Notes under the pieces: generated by a model
The model's input: only the letters and a program-made list of their open reading frames with translations
Database searches by the model: none
What the model was told of the DNA's origin: nothing
Program-made: the position numbers and the translations under genes
Shown here: positions 34,972-42,947 of the stretch, piece by piece
How positions within the stretch are numbered: position 1 is the first letter of the stretch
Layout of the letters: every line of letters starts with the position of its first letter
From: Spartobacteria bacterium
GTDB lineage: Bacteria > Verrucomicrobiota > Verrucomicrobiia > Chthoniobacterales > UBA10450
Length of the DNA: 64,000 bases
Direction of reading: 5' to 3'
Assembly (NCBI GenBank): GCA_021325495.1
Contig: JAJPGZ010000002.1
Location: 620,001 to 684,000, forward strand

Positions 34972-36141
34972 ATGGCCGGAATCGTCGTCAAACCGCGCGC
35001 GCGAATTTTACACGGACACGACTGGGTTTTTTCGAGCGAAGTCCTGAAAGTTTTCGGCAAACCGAACGATGGCGATGTGATTTCGCTGCGCGACGGGCGG
35101 GATCATTTGATCGGGAGCGCAATTTACAATTCGAAATCGCAGATCGTGGCGCGCAGGTTTTCGCGTCGAAAACAGGACCTCGATTTCGATTTCTTCAAGC
35201 GACGCATTGCCCAAGCGGCGGAATATCGCGCGCGGCGAGGAATCGATCCGCATCTCGGCCGCGTGGTTTGGAGCGAGAGCGATGGATTGCCCGGCGTGAT
35301 CATCGATCGCTACGGCGAGCATTTCGTTTTGCAGACGCTGACGATGGCGATGGACCAGCGAAAAGAGCTGATCGCGAATGCGATTGTCGATCTTTTCGGC
35401 GATGTCACCATCATCGAACGCAACGACGCGCCGGTGCGGAAAGCGGAGGGATTGGAATTGCGAAGTGGAATTTGGCGCGGCCAGGCTTCGCCCGAAATCA
35501 AGATCGACATCAACGGGGTAAAGTTCGATGTCGATCTTCTACGCGGGCATAAAACGGGATTTTATCTGGATCAACGCGCGAATTACAAAATCGTCGCCGG
35601 CTACGCCAAGGACCGGAGCGTGCTCGACTGTTTCACGAGTCAGGGCGCGTTCGCGCTGGCATGTGCGCGCGGGGGAGCGGCGGCAGTGGTCGGCGTCGAT
35701 GCGAGCGCGGAAAGCATTGCGGTCGCGAAAGAAAACGCGAAACGCAATCAAGTCACTGCCATGTTCATCGAGGAGGATGTGTTCGCGTTTCTGCGCGCGG
35801 CAGAAAAAGCGGAATCGGAATACGATTTGATCATTCTCGATCCGCCTTCGTTCACGAAAGTACGCGGCGGATTAAGAGATGCGTTGCGCGGTTATCGTGA
35901 ATTGCATGTGCGCGCGTTCAAGTTGCTCTCGAAGGATGGAATACTGGCAACGTTTTCGTGTTCCCATCACGTAAACGAAACGGCGTTCGCGCAAACGATC
36001 GCGGATGCGCTGGTCGATGCGCGACGATCGGCGCGCAAATTGCGGCGCGTCGAGCAGGCGCTCGATCATCCGGTGCTGCCGACGATTCCGGAGACGGAAT
36101 ATTTTAAAGGTTTTCTATTGGAGATGATGCCGGGGCGGTAG
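34972..36141 (+). CDS. 23S rRNA (cytosine) methyltransferase, RlmI-like
   Basis: A 389-residue protein with an N-terminal PUA-like domain (VVKPRARILHGHDWVFSSEV), the linker region ESDGLPGVIIDRYGEH, and a Rossmann methyltransferase domain. SAM motif I is VLDCFTSQGAFALACARGGA and motif IV LDPPSF. FSCSHHV near the end fits the catalytic region of RlmI-type m5C enzymes. It probably methylates a cytosine of 23S rRNA. Three M1 copies within about 150 bases (35385, 35500, 35529) encode AIVDLF, KIDI and DVDLL in the linker before the catalytic domain. Confidence 0.9.
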   Translation: MAGIVVKPRARILHGHDWVFSSEVLKVFGKPNDGDVISLRDGRDHLIGSAIYNSKSQIVARRFSRRKQDLDFDFFKRRIAQAAEYRARRGIDPHLGRVVWSESDGLPGVIIDRYGEHFVLQTLTMAMDQRKELIANAIVDLFGDVTIIERNDAPVRKAEGLELRSGIWRGQASPEIKIDINGVKFDVDLLRGHKTGFYLDQRANYKIVAGYAKDRSVLDCFTSQGAFALACARGGAAAVVGVDASAESIAVAKENAKRNQVTAMFIEEDVFAFLRAAEKAESEYDLIILDPPSFTKVRGGLRDALRGYRELHVRAFKLLSKDGILATFSCSHHVNETAFAQTIADALVDARRSARKLRRVEQALDHPVLPTIPETEYFKGFLLEMMPGR

Positions 36142-36245
36142 TTGTCGATCTTGCGAAGAAAATTTTCGCCGGAAAAGTCTCGCATTCGTTCCGTGCGCTA
36201 ATTACTGTGACGCTCAGCAGCGGCTGGTTGATGCGAAAGTTTGAA

Positions 36246-36875
36246 ATGCCCGAAAAAATTCGACCGATCGAACAGATGCTGGAACTAAGCGAAGAAGAAT
36301 CGATGAGGCCGGAACATCTGGATTCCCAGGTGCAAAAGGCGCAGGAGCAATTGCTCCAGCTGAAACGGCAGCAGGAGCAGATTGAAAAACAAAAGCGCGA
36401 GCTGGAAGAGTTAAGCCGCAAACAGGAGGAGCTCGAGCGCGGTCGCGCGGAGATGACGGAAAAGTTCACGCGTTCGCTCGTGATTTTGGAACGCGAAGCC
36501 TACGATGCGCAAAAGAAACTCGAGCAATTGCGGGCGACGCGAGAAGGTTTTGCGCAACATTTGGAATTGATCGAAGCGATCGATCCGAAGAGTTGGAATC
36601 CAGCCGACCTGCACAAGGAATTGAGTCGCGCCTTGAGCACTGTGGACGATGCGCGCGCGGAATTTACACAGGCACGCACGCGATTGCAGGCGACAGACGA
36701 GGCCAGCACCGATGTCGGTCTTCCCGAAGCTGCGCCGGACGTTTCCGACATGCTCCATCAACCCGGCGATTTCGGGAAATGGTTCAAGATTGGACTGGCG
36801 TTTAGTTTGCCGCTGATCGTTTTTGGGACAATCGCGCTTCTCATTTTCTTTTTCGCCGCCACCCGGGTGCCGTGA
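36246..36875 (+). CDS. Coiled-coil protein with C-terminal membrane anchor
   Basis: About 209 residues; ATG 36246 or 36231 is possible. Residues about 25-90 form a long Gln/Glu/Lys-rich coiled coil (QLLQLKRQQEQIEKQKRELE), followed by helical segments to about 170 and a single transmembrane segment near the C-terminus (FSLPLIVFGTIALLIFFFAA). It looks tail-anchored with a cytoplasmic coil. The family is unrecognised. The following gene has the same architecture, so the two probably interact. Confidence 0.7.
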   Translation: MPEKIRPIEQMLELSEEESMRPEHLDSQVQKAQEQLLQLKRQQEQIEKQKRELEELSRKQEELERGRAEMTEKFTRSLVILEREAYDAQKKLEQLRATREGFAQHLELIEAIDPKSWNPADLHKELSRALSTVDDARAEFTQARTRLQATDEASTDVGLPEAAPDVSDMLHQPGDFGKWFKIGLAFSLPLIVFGTIALLIFFFAATRVP

Positions 36876-36881
36876 TCGCGC

Positions 36882-37250
36882 ATGCTCCGTCGCCCGAGTA
36901 AATCCGCCACCGCGCTCGACCTAACCAAGCAACAACTGGCGCAAACCGAAGCGGAGTTGCGTGCGCAGAAGGAGAAACTCGAGCAATTGATCGCGGACGC
37001 GCCGCGAGTCGCAGAAGAAGAAGCGCGGCGGAACCGGGAAGACTTGCGACGGCTGGCCGGCGCGGAGCGGACGCGGTTGGATGTTTCGCTCGCGGTCGAA
37101 GACAAGCGTTATCACGATTATCGTGGGAGCGATCGGCCGGTGGGGGCGTTGCGCAAACAACGGCGGGAAGGGCAGATTATTTTTCTCGTGCTCGTGATCG
37201 CGCTCGCAATCGCGATGACGTGGTTGCTGACCCATCTGCAGATTTTTTGA
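36882..37250 (+). CDS. Second coiled-coil, tail-anchored membrane protein
   Basis: A 122-residue protein with a helical coil from about residue 15 to 60 (KQQLAQTEAELRAQKEKLEQ), a basic/tyrosine segment RYHDYRGSDRPVGALRKQRR, and a terminal hydrophobic helix (IIFLVLVIALAIAMTWLL). It starts six bases after the previous stop and ends one base before gatC, so it appears to belong to the gatCA transcript. No function is known. Confidence 0.7.
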   Translation: MLRRPSKSATALDLTKQQLAQTEAELRAQKEKLEQLIADAPRVAEEEARRNREDLRRLAGAERTRLDVSLAVEDKRYHDYRGSDRPVGALRKQRREGQIIFLVLVIALAIAMTWLLTHLQIF

Positions 37251-37251
37251 G

Positions 37252-37524
37252 ATGGACGTCGAATACGTGGCGCGGTTGGCCCGAATCGGCCTAACGAGCG
37301 AGGAGAACGCGCTCTTTCAAAAACAGCTCGGCCAGGTTCTGCGGTACATCGACAAGTTGAAGGAAGCCGATATCAGCGGCGTGGAATCGTCGGCGCACGC
37401 CGTGCCGATGTTTAACGTGCTGCGCGAAGACGAACCGAGACCGGGATTGACGGTGGAAGAGGCGCTGAGCAACGCGCCGCGCCAGGCAAACAATCTTTTC
37501 ATCGTTCCGAAAGTCGTGGAATGA
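37252..37524 (+). CDS. gatC: Asp/Glu-tRNA(Asn/Gln) amidotransferase subunit C
   Basis: A 90-residue protein with the GatC pattern: EYVARLARIGLTSEENALFQ at the start, LGQVLRYIDKLKEADISGVES in the middle, and LREDEPRPGLTVEEALSNAP near the end. It holds GatA and GatB together in the complex that amidates misacylated Glu-tRNA(Gln) or Asp-tRNA(Asn). The stop overlaps the gatA start by ATGA. gatB is not in the window. Confidence 0.95.
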   Translation: MDVEYVARLARIGLTSEENALFQKQLGQVLRYIDKLKEADISGVESSAHAVPMFNVLREDEPRPGLTVEEALSNAPRQANNLFIVPKVVE

Positions 37525-38993
37525 GTCCGGCGGAATTGCCGGGCCTAACGATCACTGGATTGCGCGAATGCCTCCGCACGCGCGACGTATCGCCGCGCGA
37601 AGTGATCGAGGCGTTGCGCACTCGCATCGAGGATGTCGATCCAACGATTGGCGCGTATTTGTCGATTGATTTCGACGCCGCGCTCAAGGAAGCGGAAAAG
37701 GTAGATGTCGATCTTCCGTTAGGCGGAGTACCGATTGCGATCAAGGACCTGATCAATGTTCGGGGTCAGTTGTGCACGTGCGGGTCGAAAATTCTGGCGA
37801 ATTACCGCGCGCCCTACGACGCGACCGTCGTGCAAAAATTACGCTCGGCGGGAGCAATTCCACTCGGCAAAACGAACATGGATGAATTTGCCATGGGCTC
37901 ATCGACCGAGAATTCCGCATTCAAACTGACGCGTAATCCGTGGGACATATCGCGCGTGCCGGGAGGCTCGAGCGGCGGCTCGGCCGCGGCGGTGGCGGCG
38001 GATCTCGCGTTCGGTTCGTTAGGCACGGACACGGGAGGTTCGGTGCGCGAACCAGCCGCGATGTGCGGCGTGGTGGGATTGAAGCCGACTTACGGACGCG
38101 TGTCGCGTTTCGGTGTGACGGCATTCGCGTCATCGCTCGATCAGGTGGGGCCGTTCGCGAAGACGGTGCGCGATTGTGCGCTGCTCGCGAGCGCGATTGC
38201 CGGTGTCGATCCGCAGGACAGCACAACGTTACCCGCAGACGTGCCGGATTATTCTCGAAATCTCGATGTCGATCTTACGAGAGTTCGGATCGGCGTGCCG
38301 AAGGAATATTTGATCGGCGAAGCGCTGGATGAACACGTTCGCACGGCGATCAACGCGGCCGTGGAAAAGTTGCAATCGCTCGGGGTCGAGATTGTCATGT
38401 TGTCGTTACCGCACACCGAGTACGCGATCGCCACCTATTATATAATTGCGACGGCGGAAGCGTCGGCGAATCTGGCGCGGTTCGACGGTGTGCGTTACGG
38501 CCAGCGTGCGGAGAACGCGCACGATATTTTCGAACATTACACCCGCACGCGTGGCGAAGGCCTCGGGGCGGAGGTGAAACGGCGCGTGATTCTCGGCACC
38601 TATGTGTTGAGCTCCGGTTATTACGATGCGTATTACGCGCGCGCACAAAAAGTGCGTGAGCTGATTCGGGGCGATTTCGCGAACGCGTTCGAAAAAGTCG
38701 ATGCCATTGTTTCGCCGACGACACCAGATATTGCGTTCAAGTTTGGCGAGCGCTCGGCCGATCCATTGAAAATGTATCTGGCCGATATTTTCACGAACGC
38801 GGCGAACCTGACCGGCATTTGCGGCATCAGCGTGCCGTGCGGTTTTGCGCAGGTGGAAGATCGACAACTACCAATCGGCCTGCAGTTGTTAGGCAAAGCG
38901 CTCGACGAGCAACGGATTTTGCAAATCGCGCACGCCTACGAGCAGGCGACCGATTGGCATAAAATCGCAGCGCCGCTAAGCGCGCGCAGATAA
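37521..38993 (+). CDS. gatA: Asp/Glu-tRNA(Asn/Gln) amidotransferase subunit A
   Basis: A 490-residue amidase-signature enzyme. GGVPIAIKDLINV holds the catalytic lysine, and GGSSGGSAAAVAA with GTDTGGSVREPAA holds the Ser-cis-Ser and serine nucleophile of the triad. It releases ammonia from glutamine for the transamidation step. Length and motifs are typical. M1 copies at 37706 (DVDL), 38267 (DVDL) and 38857 (EDRQ) lie in surface-type segments. Confidence 0.96.
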   Translation: MSPAELPGLTITGLRECLRTRDVSPREVIEALRTRIEDVDPTIGAYLSIDFDAALKEAEKVDVDLPLGGVPIAIKDLINVRGQLCTCGSKILANYRAPYDATVVQKLRSAGAIPLGKTNMDEFAMGSSTENSAFKLTRNPWDISRVPGGSSGGSAAAVAADLAFGSLGTDTGGSVREPAAMCGVVGLKPTYGRVSRFGVTAFASSLDQVGPFAKTVRDCALLASAIAGVDPQDSTTLPADVPDYSRNLDVDLTRVRIGVPKEYLIGEALDEHVRTAINAAVEKLQSLGVEIVMLSLPHTEYAIATYYIIATAEASANLARFDGVRYGQRAENAHDIFEHYTRTRGEGLGAEVKRRVILGTYVLSSGYYDAYYARAQKVRELIRGDFANAFEKVDAIVSPTTPDIAFKFGERSADPLKMYLADIFTNAANLTGICGISVPCGFAQVEDRQLPIGLQLLGKALDEQRILQIAHAYEQATDWHKIAAPLSARR

Positions 38994-39009
38994 ATGGTAT
39001 TGGCTGCGA

Positions 39010-39633
39010 TTAATCCAGCGCGGCCGCTTCCGCGTCGCGGCCTTGCAGCTCGAGAATCATTCGCCGGATGTGCTTGTGTTCCGCATGCGGCGCGAGCAGG
39101 TGCAGACTTTGTTCCGGATCGCCCCAGTGTAAAACCTGGATCGGCTCCTGGCGGACGCCCCACGTATTCATGTCGCGCCGGCTTGCCATGTAGAGATCGA
39201 TCGTGTTCCGACCGCTCAAGGCCCAGCCGTAATCGTCCACGCGATAAATTTGTCCGGTCGATAGCAAACGAAACGTCGTGCCCGCCGGCCATCGCGACCA
39301 GTCTGCCGCTGCGCTGCCGATGCGCGGAGTCTTCGCGATCGCGACTCTCTTCCGGCCGCGCGTCACTTCCGCGCGATGAATCGCCGCTCCGGCGGAATGC
39401 AATTGCCCGCCGAGCGCGTTGCTCGAACCGTAGGCGCGATGATCCGATTCGCTCGACGTGTACGCAGTCATGCGCACGTGTTGGAAATCGGTCTTCGCCA
39501 TGCGCGATTCGAATGCGGGAAGTGCGCGATGCGAAACGCCGGTCGGCGCGGTTTCGCAGCTGGTGAGAAGACTAACGGTTAACGCCGCGAGAACCGCGGC
39601 GACGACGCTGAAGGGAACTTTGGTTAGGCTCAA
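39010..39633 (-). CDS. 3D-domain lipoprotein (double-psi beta-barrel, MltA/RlpA-like)
   Basis: A 207-residue protein with a lipoprotein signal (lipobox LLTSC near residue 26). The 3D domain is indicated by MTAYTSSESDH, PAGTTFRLLSTGQIYRVDDYGWALSGRNTIDLYM and WGVRQEPIQVLHWG in succession, including aspartates of the presumed catalytic site. Such domains cleave or bind peptidoglycan. The start appears to be TTG 39633, since no ATG precedes the signal. The transposon inserted in its upstream region, 48 bp from the start. Confidence 0.75.
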   Translation of the reverse strand: MSLTKVPFSVVAAVLAALTVSLLTSCETAPTGVSHRALPAFESRMAKTDFQHVRMTAYTSSESDHRAYGSSNALGGQLHSAGAAIHRAEVTRGRKRVAIAKTPRIGSAAADWSRWPAGTTFRLLSTGQIYRVDDYGWALSGRNTIDLYMASRRDMNTWGVRQEPIQVLHWGDPEQSLHLLAPHAEHKHIRRMILELQGRDAEAAALD

Positions 39634-39680
39634 GGTAGATCGCCGGGGTTATTAACAGTTATTCACAGGCTTCTGCAACA

Positions 39681-39688
39681 ACTTTTTA
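39681..39688 (+). repeat. Target-site duplication ACTTTTTA, left copy
   Basis: ACTTTTTA directly precedes the left inverted repeat; the identical octamer follows the right inverted repeat at 42908. Eight bases is the duplication length known for IS1595-family elements. Confidence 0.93.
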
Positions 39689-39717
39689 AGTAATAATATA
39701 CTTGACTCACCAGTGCC
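39689..39717 (+). repeat. Transposon left inverted repeat (IRL)
   Basis: 29 bases matching the right end at 28 positions. A second block of similarity, TTTCGGGGTATG, occurs further inside at both ends (39728-39739 and inverse 42854-42865) and includes the start codons of the first gene at each end. Confidence 0.92.
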
Positions 39718-39730
39718 TCTCACGTAGTTT
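39702..39730 (+). promoter_or_regulatory. Promoter-like hexamers in the left end, driving the transposase
   Basis: TTGACT (39702-39707), 17 bases, then TAGTTT (39725-39730), followed six bases later by the transposase ATG (39737). That spacing would place the transcript start about at the ATG, giving a leaderless or nearly leaderless mRNA. Prediction from sequence only. Confidence 0.45.
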
Positions 39731-39736
39731 CGGGGT

Positions 39737-40777
39737 ATGAAAGCAAAGAAAAAGGAAGCGGGCGCGTTCCCTGAAACGCTCCACGATGCGATCAAGTATT
39801 TCGCGGACGAAGATCGCGCCTTGGATTTTATGAAGTCGATTCGCTGGCCTCGCGGCATCGTCAAATGTCCTACGTGCGGTTCGAAAGACGTTTCCTTTTT
39901 GGCAACGCGCCGGATGTGGAAATGCAAAACTGCGCACGCTAAACAACAGTTCTCTGTCAAAGTCGGAACGGTTCTCGAAGATTCGCCTATTAAGCTAGAG
40001 AAATGGCTTTGCGCGTTTTGGCTGATTGCGAACGCAAAGAACGGAATCAGTTCCTACGAATTGCATCGCTCCATTGGCGTCACGCAAAAGACCGCGTGGT
40101 TCATGTTGCATCGCATCCGTTTGGCAATGCAGAACGACTCGACCGAAAAATTCTCCGGCAGCGTTGAAGCGGACGAAACGTTTATCGGCGGCAAAGCGCG
40201 CAACATGCACGCCGACAAACGCGCGCACATCAAGGGTGGAGGAACGGTCGGGAAAGTTGCCGTGATGGGATTACTTGAGCGTAACTCGCCTGACAAACAC
40301 TCGCGCGTGAAATTGCGAGTCGTTAGGAACGTGCGCCGGTCGCAACTGCAAAAGGAGATTAAAGAGAAAGTGGTGGAGGGCTCGGAAGTGTTCACAGACG
40401 CGCTCAAGTCTTATTCGGGTTTGGAGAAGCAATACGTCCACCAAGTGATCGACCACGCGGAGTGCTACGCGAAAGGACGCGTCCACACGAATGGACTGGA
40501 AAACTTTTGGAGTCTGCTCAAACGCGGACTCAAAGGGACGTATGTGAGCGTTGAGCCTTTCCATTTGTTCCGCTATCTGGATGAACAGACGTTTCGGTTC
40601 AACGAACGCAAAGACAATGACGCTGGCCGATTTATTAAGGCCACGCGAGGGATCATCGGGAAGGGACTTCGCTATGTGAAGCTCACCGGAAAAACCGTTG
40701 GTCAGGGACTTCCACAAACGTCAAAATCGTGGCTCACGGAAACGTGGTTGCTAAATCATCTAGGATTCACGGACTAA
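39737..40777 (+). CDS. IS1595-family transposase
   Basis: A 346-residue protein. An N-terminal zinc ribbon has VKCPTCGSKDV followed later by a Cys in KCKTAHAKQQF, then an HTH region (SSYELHRSIGVTQKTAWFMLHRI). The DDE-type core has VEADETFIGGK, VFTDALKSY and HTNGLENFWSLLKRGLKG, the DD(E/N) triad of the IS1595/ISXO2 group. It cuts and pastes the element. There is no frameshift or stop, so it could be active. The start codon lies six bases after a promoter-like hexamer, with no usable ribosome site. Confidence 0.95.
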   Translation: MKAKKKEAGAFPETLHDAIKYFADEDRALDFMKSIRWPRGIVKCPTCGSKDVSFLATRRMWKCKTAHAKQQFSVKVGTVLEDSPIKLEKWLCAFWLIANAKNGISSYELHRSIGVTQKTAWFMLHRIRLAMQNDSTEKFSGSVEADETFIGGKARNMHADKRAHIKGGGTVGKVAVMGLLERNSPDKHSRVKLRVVRNVRRSQLQKEIKEKVVEGSEVFTDALKSYSGLEKQYVHQVIDHAECYAKGRVHTNGLENFWSLLKRGLKGTYVSVEPFHLFRYLDEQTFRFNERKDNDAGRFIKATRGIIGKGLRYVKLTGKTVGQGLPQTSKSWLTETWLLNHLGFTD

Positions 40778-40931
40778 AACTGCCCCGCTGCCAATACCCA
40801 GTTCGGCGAAAGCCGCCTTTTTCTAAACAAAAAAAGACCTACGGGCGTCTATTCTGTAGCCGGAAAATTTGGTTTGCATAAGGGGGGTTGGCCTGTTCAG
40901 ACTCCCACGCCTTGGCAAGCCATTGTTATCC

Positions 40932-41177
40932 GTGGGAAAACATGATAAAGTTAAACATCAAATACTCGGTGGCGCGGGCGATGCTAGCCTATCATTCGAT
41001 GACATTTGTAGCTGTTTGGCGCACCATGGATTTCAGCAACGGATTAAGGGGAGCCACCACATTTTCACGCGAAAAGGGGTGGTAGAAATCATTAATTTGC
41101 AGCCTGCAGCCAATGGCAAAGCGAAACCATATCAGGTGAAGCAGGTGCGAGGAATAATGCTCAGATATAAGATATGA
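40932..41177 (+). CDS. hicA: HicA-family mRNA interferase toxin
   Basis: An 81-residue protein from GTG 40932, chosen because it yields MGKHDKVKHQIL, the typical beginning of this HicA subgroup; no ATG is available in frame. The HicA dsRNA-binding-like fold is seen in LSFDDICSCLAHHGFQQRIK, the catalytic His in GSHHIFTRKG, and INLQPAANGKAKPYQVKQVR. It would cleave mRNA when free of its antitoxin. It overlaps hicB by ATGA. As cargo it may stabilise the transposon by addiction or give phage defence. Confidence 0.85.
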   Translation: MGKHDKVKHQILGGAGDASLSFDDICSCLAHHGFQQRIKGSHHIFTRKGVVEIINLQPAANGKAKPYQVKQVRGIMLRYKI

Positions 41178-41575
41178 ATTTGGAGTATTCGGTCGTCATT
41201 TATTGGAGCAAGGAGGACCAAGCGTTTCTTTCACACGCCCTCGAACTGCCTGGGGCTATGGCCGATGGAAAGACGAAGGAGGAGGCGCTTCAAAACTTAG
41301 AAGTGGTGATTGGCGAATGGATCGAAACCGCTAAGGAGGAAGGTCGAAAGATTCCTCCACCTATGGATGCGGCAGAACACCAGCGGTCGTTCCAAGAATT
41401 TAGAGAAAGCGTAGAGCAGTATGTTAAGCGTGAGGTAGAAACCGCCGTTAGCCGCGTCTTGCAAGATATCGCCCGATCGCAAAATGAATTGGGAATTTGG
41501 GGCAGTTCTGTATTCGTAGGCGGGACGGTTCAGAACGATCCCTCTGAACGCTGGAAAATAATTGGCGGACGGTAA
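41174..41575 (+). CDS. hicB: HicB-family antitoxin
   Basis: A 133-residue protein. The N-terminal HicB partial RNase H fold reads YSVVIYWSKEDQAFLSHALELPG, then GKTKEEALQNLEVVIGEWIETAKEEGRKIP. The C-terminal part is longer than in minimal HicB and helical (FRESVEQYVKREVETAVSRVLQ), and may be a dimerisation or DNA-binding portion. It neutralises HicA and usually represses the operon. Translation is coupled to hicA. Confidence 0.88.
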   Translation: MNLEYSVVIYWSKEDQAFLSHALELPGAMADGKTKEEALQNLEVVIGEWIETAKEEGRKIPPPMDAAEHQRSFQEFRESVEQYVKREVETAVSRVLQDIARSQNELGIWGSSVFVGGTVQNDPSERWKIIGGR

Positions 41576-41675
41576 TCTCAGGGCTGGCTCCTGCAAGGCT
41601 TTGTCGGTTTCTTGACGTAATTGACCGCGTTTCTGTGTCTTGAAAGAGACATCAGCGCGCCGTAGCGTCTTAGCC

Positions 41676-41819
41676 GTGAGCGAAGCCAATCCAGCGGCAT
41701 TTAATAACTTCCGACATCTCACCAAGCAGGTGATGTCCATTCCGAAATCGAAGATCGACGCGCGCGAAATCAAATATCAAGCGGCGCGCAAGACAAAGAA
41801 CCACAAGCGGCATCGTTAA
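41676..41819 (+). CDS. 47-residue basic small protein, possible antitoxin-like partner
   Basis: A GTG start at 41676 gives 47 codons to TAA 41817-41819. The sequence begins MSEANPAAFNNFRHLTKQVM, continues SIPKSKIDAREIKYQAARKT and ends in a basic tail. The pattern (aromatic-rich N-terminus, ...IPKSxIDxREIxYQ..., Lys/Arg tail) is like small proteins often found beside toxin genes. It ends convergently with the RelA/SpoT-domain gene, overlapping by four bases. Translation is not proven and no strong ribosome site is seen. Confidence 0.5.
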   Translation: MSEANPAAFNNFRHLTKQVMSIPKSKIDAREIKYQAARKTKNHKRHR

Positions 41820-42856
41820 GGTGGTGGAACCAACTTGGGAGGTGTGACGCCAGTGATCTGCTGGAGCGTCTGACAGAACACCGTCGTATCCGCGAAGTAA
41901 TTTGGATACGCTCGGCGGAGTGCCTTAAGATCGCTGACTGCCACGAGTACCACATCAGATTCTTCTCTACCTTCAAGAATGTTTGCGTCCTGTGTCGCGG
42001 TACCGAGTTCCGTAGCCTTGTAGGGCCTGATCTGGAGTTGTCGCGCCTCAACGTCTAAATCGAGCAGGTAATACGCGGCGGGTGGTACTTGTTTCGCGCC
42101 CATCGCCGTCAAGCCCATTGCAAACGCTTCCAAGTGCCAAATTACGTTTAACTTTCGGGCGTGAAATTTAATCTCCTCGCGCAATTCTGAAAGGTTCTCC
42201 GGCGTACCATCCACAGAGACTGTTTTCTCTAAATGCGCAATGTAAGTGCCCATTAATGCAAAAAAGCGGAGCCATTCTTCTTGACCCTGACTTGACTTCA
42301 ACGCTTGCCCTAAAAAGGTGCCAACGGTTTCTACTGCTGTTGCCCATGCATGTTGCAGAGGTGATCGAATTTGAATTTCAACCTTGAGACCGTTGTACGT
42401 GTCGTTTTTATCGCTGAAGTACGAATAGATTAAATGAACGCCGCGATAACCGCTCGCTCTTGGCTTGGCGATGTAGTCATCAATTGGCAGGAGTTTATGT
42501 TTAAGGTCACTGCGCTTATACACATCGACCAATTCGTTAACGGTTTTCACCGAACTCATGACGGCGCGACAGCCCGCAATATCTTGCATCTGCGTAAATC
42601 GCATCTGCGGTTGATTCCGAAGCTTCGCCAGAATCGATTTTAGCCGCTTCCGCCGTTCAGATACGATTGCCTTCGCGTAGATTGATTTCGCCTTACCCCG
42701 AAGCGTGACTTTAAAGGTATTGAGCGGGAAAAAATGAGAGTTGCGCCAATTATCAACAATTTCGCGAGACCTTATGGACGGTTCATCAGTTGCAACCAAT
42801 TCGCGTGCGGCGGCGTTGACAGTTTGCCGATCAAAAACGGGCTGCGACCAATACAT
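41816..42856 (-). CDS. RelA/SpoT-domain protein (alarmone-synthetase-like), transposon cargo
   Basis: About 346 residues from ATG 42856, at the inner edge of the right inverted repeat; an upstream in-frame extension would read through the repeat. The synthetase domain (roughly 55-190) shows [15 protein letters not shown], then [13 protein letters not shown], and [18 protein letters not shown] (E-x-Q-I-R and H-x-W). There is no HD hydrolase or TGS/ACT domain, so it is a small alarmone synthetase type. Such enzymes make (p)ppGpp, or in toxSAS systems ppApp or pyrophosphorylated tRNA. It has a helical C-terminal region of about 150 residues. It may be a toxin or a regulator. Confidence 0.85.
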   Translation of the reverse strand: MYWSQPVFDRQTVNAAARELVATDEPSIRSREIVDNWRNSHFFPLNTFKVTLRGKAKSIYAKAIVSERRKRLKSILAKLRNQPQMRFTQMQDIAGCRAVMSSVKTVNELVDVYKRSDLKHKLLPIDDYIAKPRASGYRGVHLIYSYFSDKNDTYNGLKVEIQIRSPLQHAWATAVETVGTFLGQALKSSQGQEEWLRFFALMGTYIAHLEKTVSVDGTPENLSELREEIKFHARKLNVIWHLEAFAMGLTAMGAKQVPPAAYYLLDLDVEARQLQIRPYKATELGTATQDANILEGREESDVVLVAVSDLKALRRAYPNYFADTTVFCQTLQQITGVTPPKLVPPP

Positions 42857-42864
42857 ACCCCGAA

Positions 42865-42894
42865 ACCATAAACCTACTGGCACTGGTGAGCCAA
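42865..42894 (-). promoter_or_regulatory. Promoter-like hexamers in the right end, driving the RelA/SpoT-domain gene
   Basis: On the minus strand TTGGCT (42889-42894), 18 bases, then TATGGT (42865-42870), and eight bases later ATG (42856). It mirrors the arrangement at the left end. Prediction from sequence only. Confidence 0.4.
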
Positions 42895-42907
42895 GTATAT
42901 TATTACT
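42879..42907 (-). repeat. Transposon right inverted repeat (IRR)
   Basis: Inverse of the left repeat with a single A/G difference at position 17. Confidence 0.92.
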
Positions 42908-42915
42908 ACTTTTTA
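42908..42915 (+). repeat. Target-site duplication ACTTTTTA, right copy
   Basis: Identical to 39681-39688. Removing the transposon and one copy restores a gap of about 90 bp between the lipoprotein and kbl starts. Confidence 0.93.
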
Positions 42916-42947
42916 GCAATCTTCGCCCCGGCGGCTACACTCGTTCC

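Larger units (their letters stand above)
39689..42907. mobile_element. IS1595-type transposon of 3,219 bp carrying hicAB, a small ORF and a RelA/SpoT-domain gene
   Basis: Both ends are defined in the sequence. The left repeat is 39689-39717, starting AGTAATAATATACTTGACTC; the right is 42879-42907 in inverse, identical except A to G at position 17. A perfect ACTTTTTA duplication flanks them. It inserted between the 3D-domain lipoprotein gene and kbl, 40 bp before the kbl start. It contains no M1 copy (about five expected at the local density) and one M2, and has a lower GC look than its surroundings. The clean duplication and intact transposase suggest recent arrival. Confidence 0.93.

Noticed and set aside
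40804-40823. Rho-independent terminator after the transposase
   Set aside because: CGGC-GAAA-GCCG is followed by a T run, but the stem is only four pairs and is separated by CC; too weak to list.
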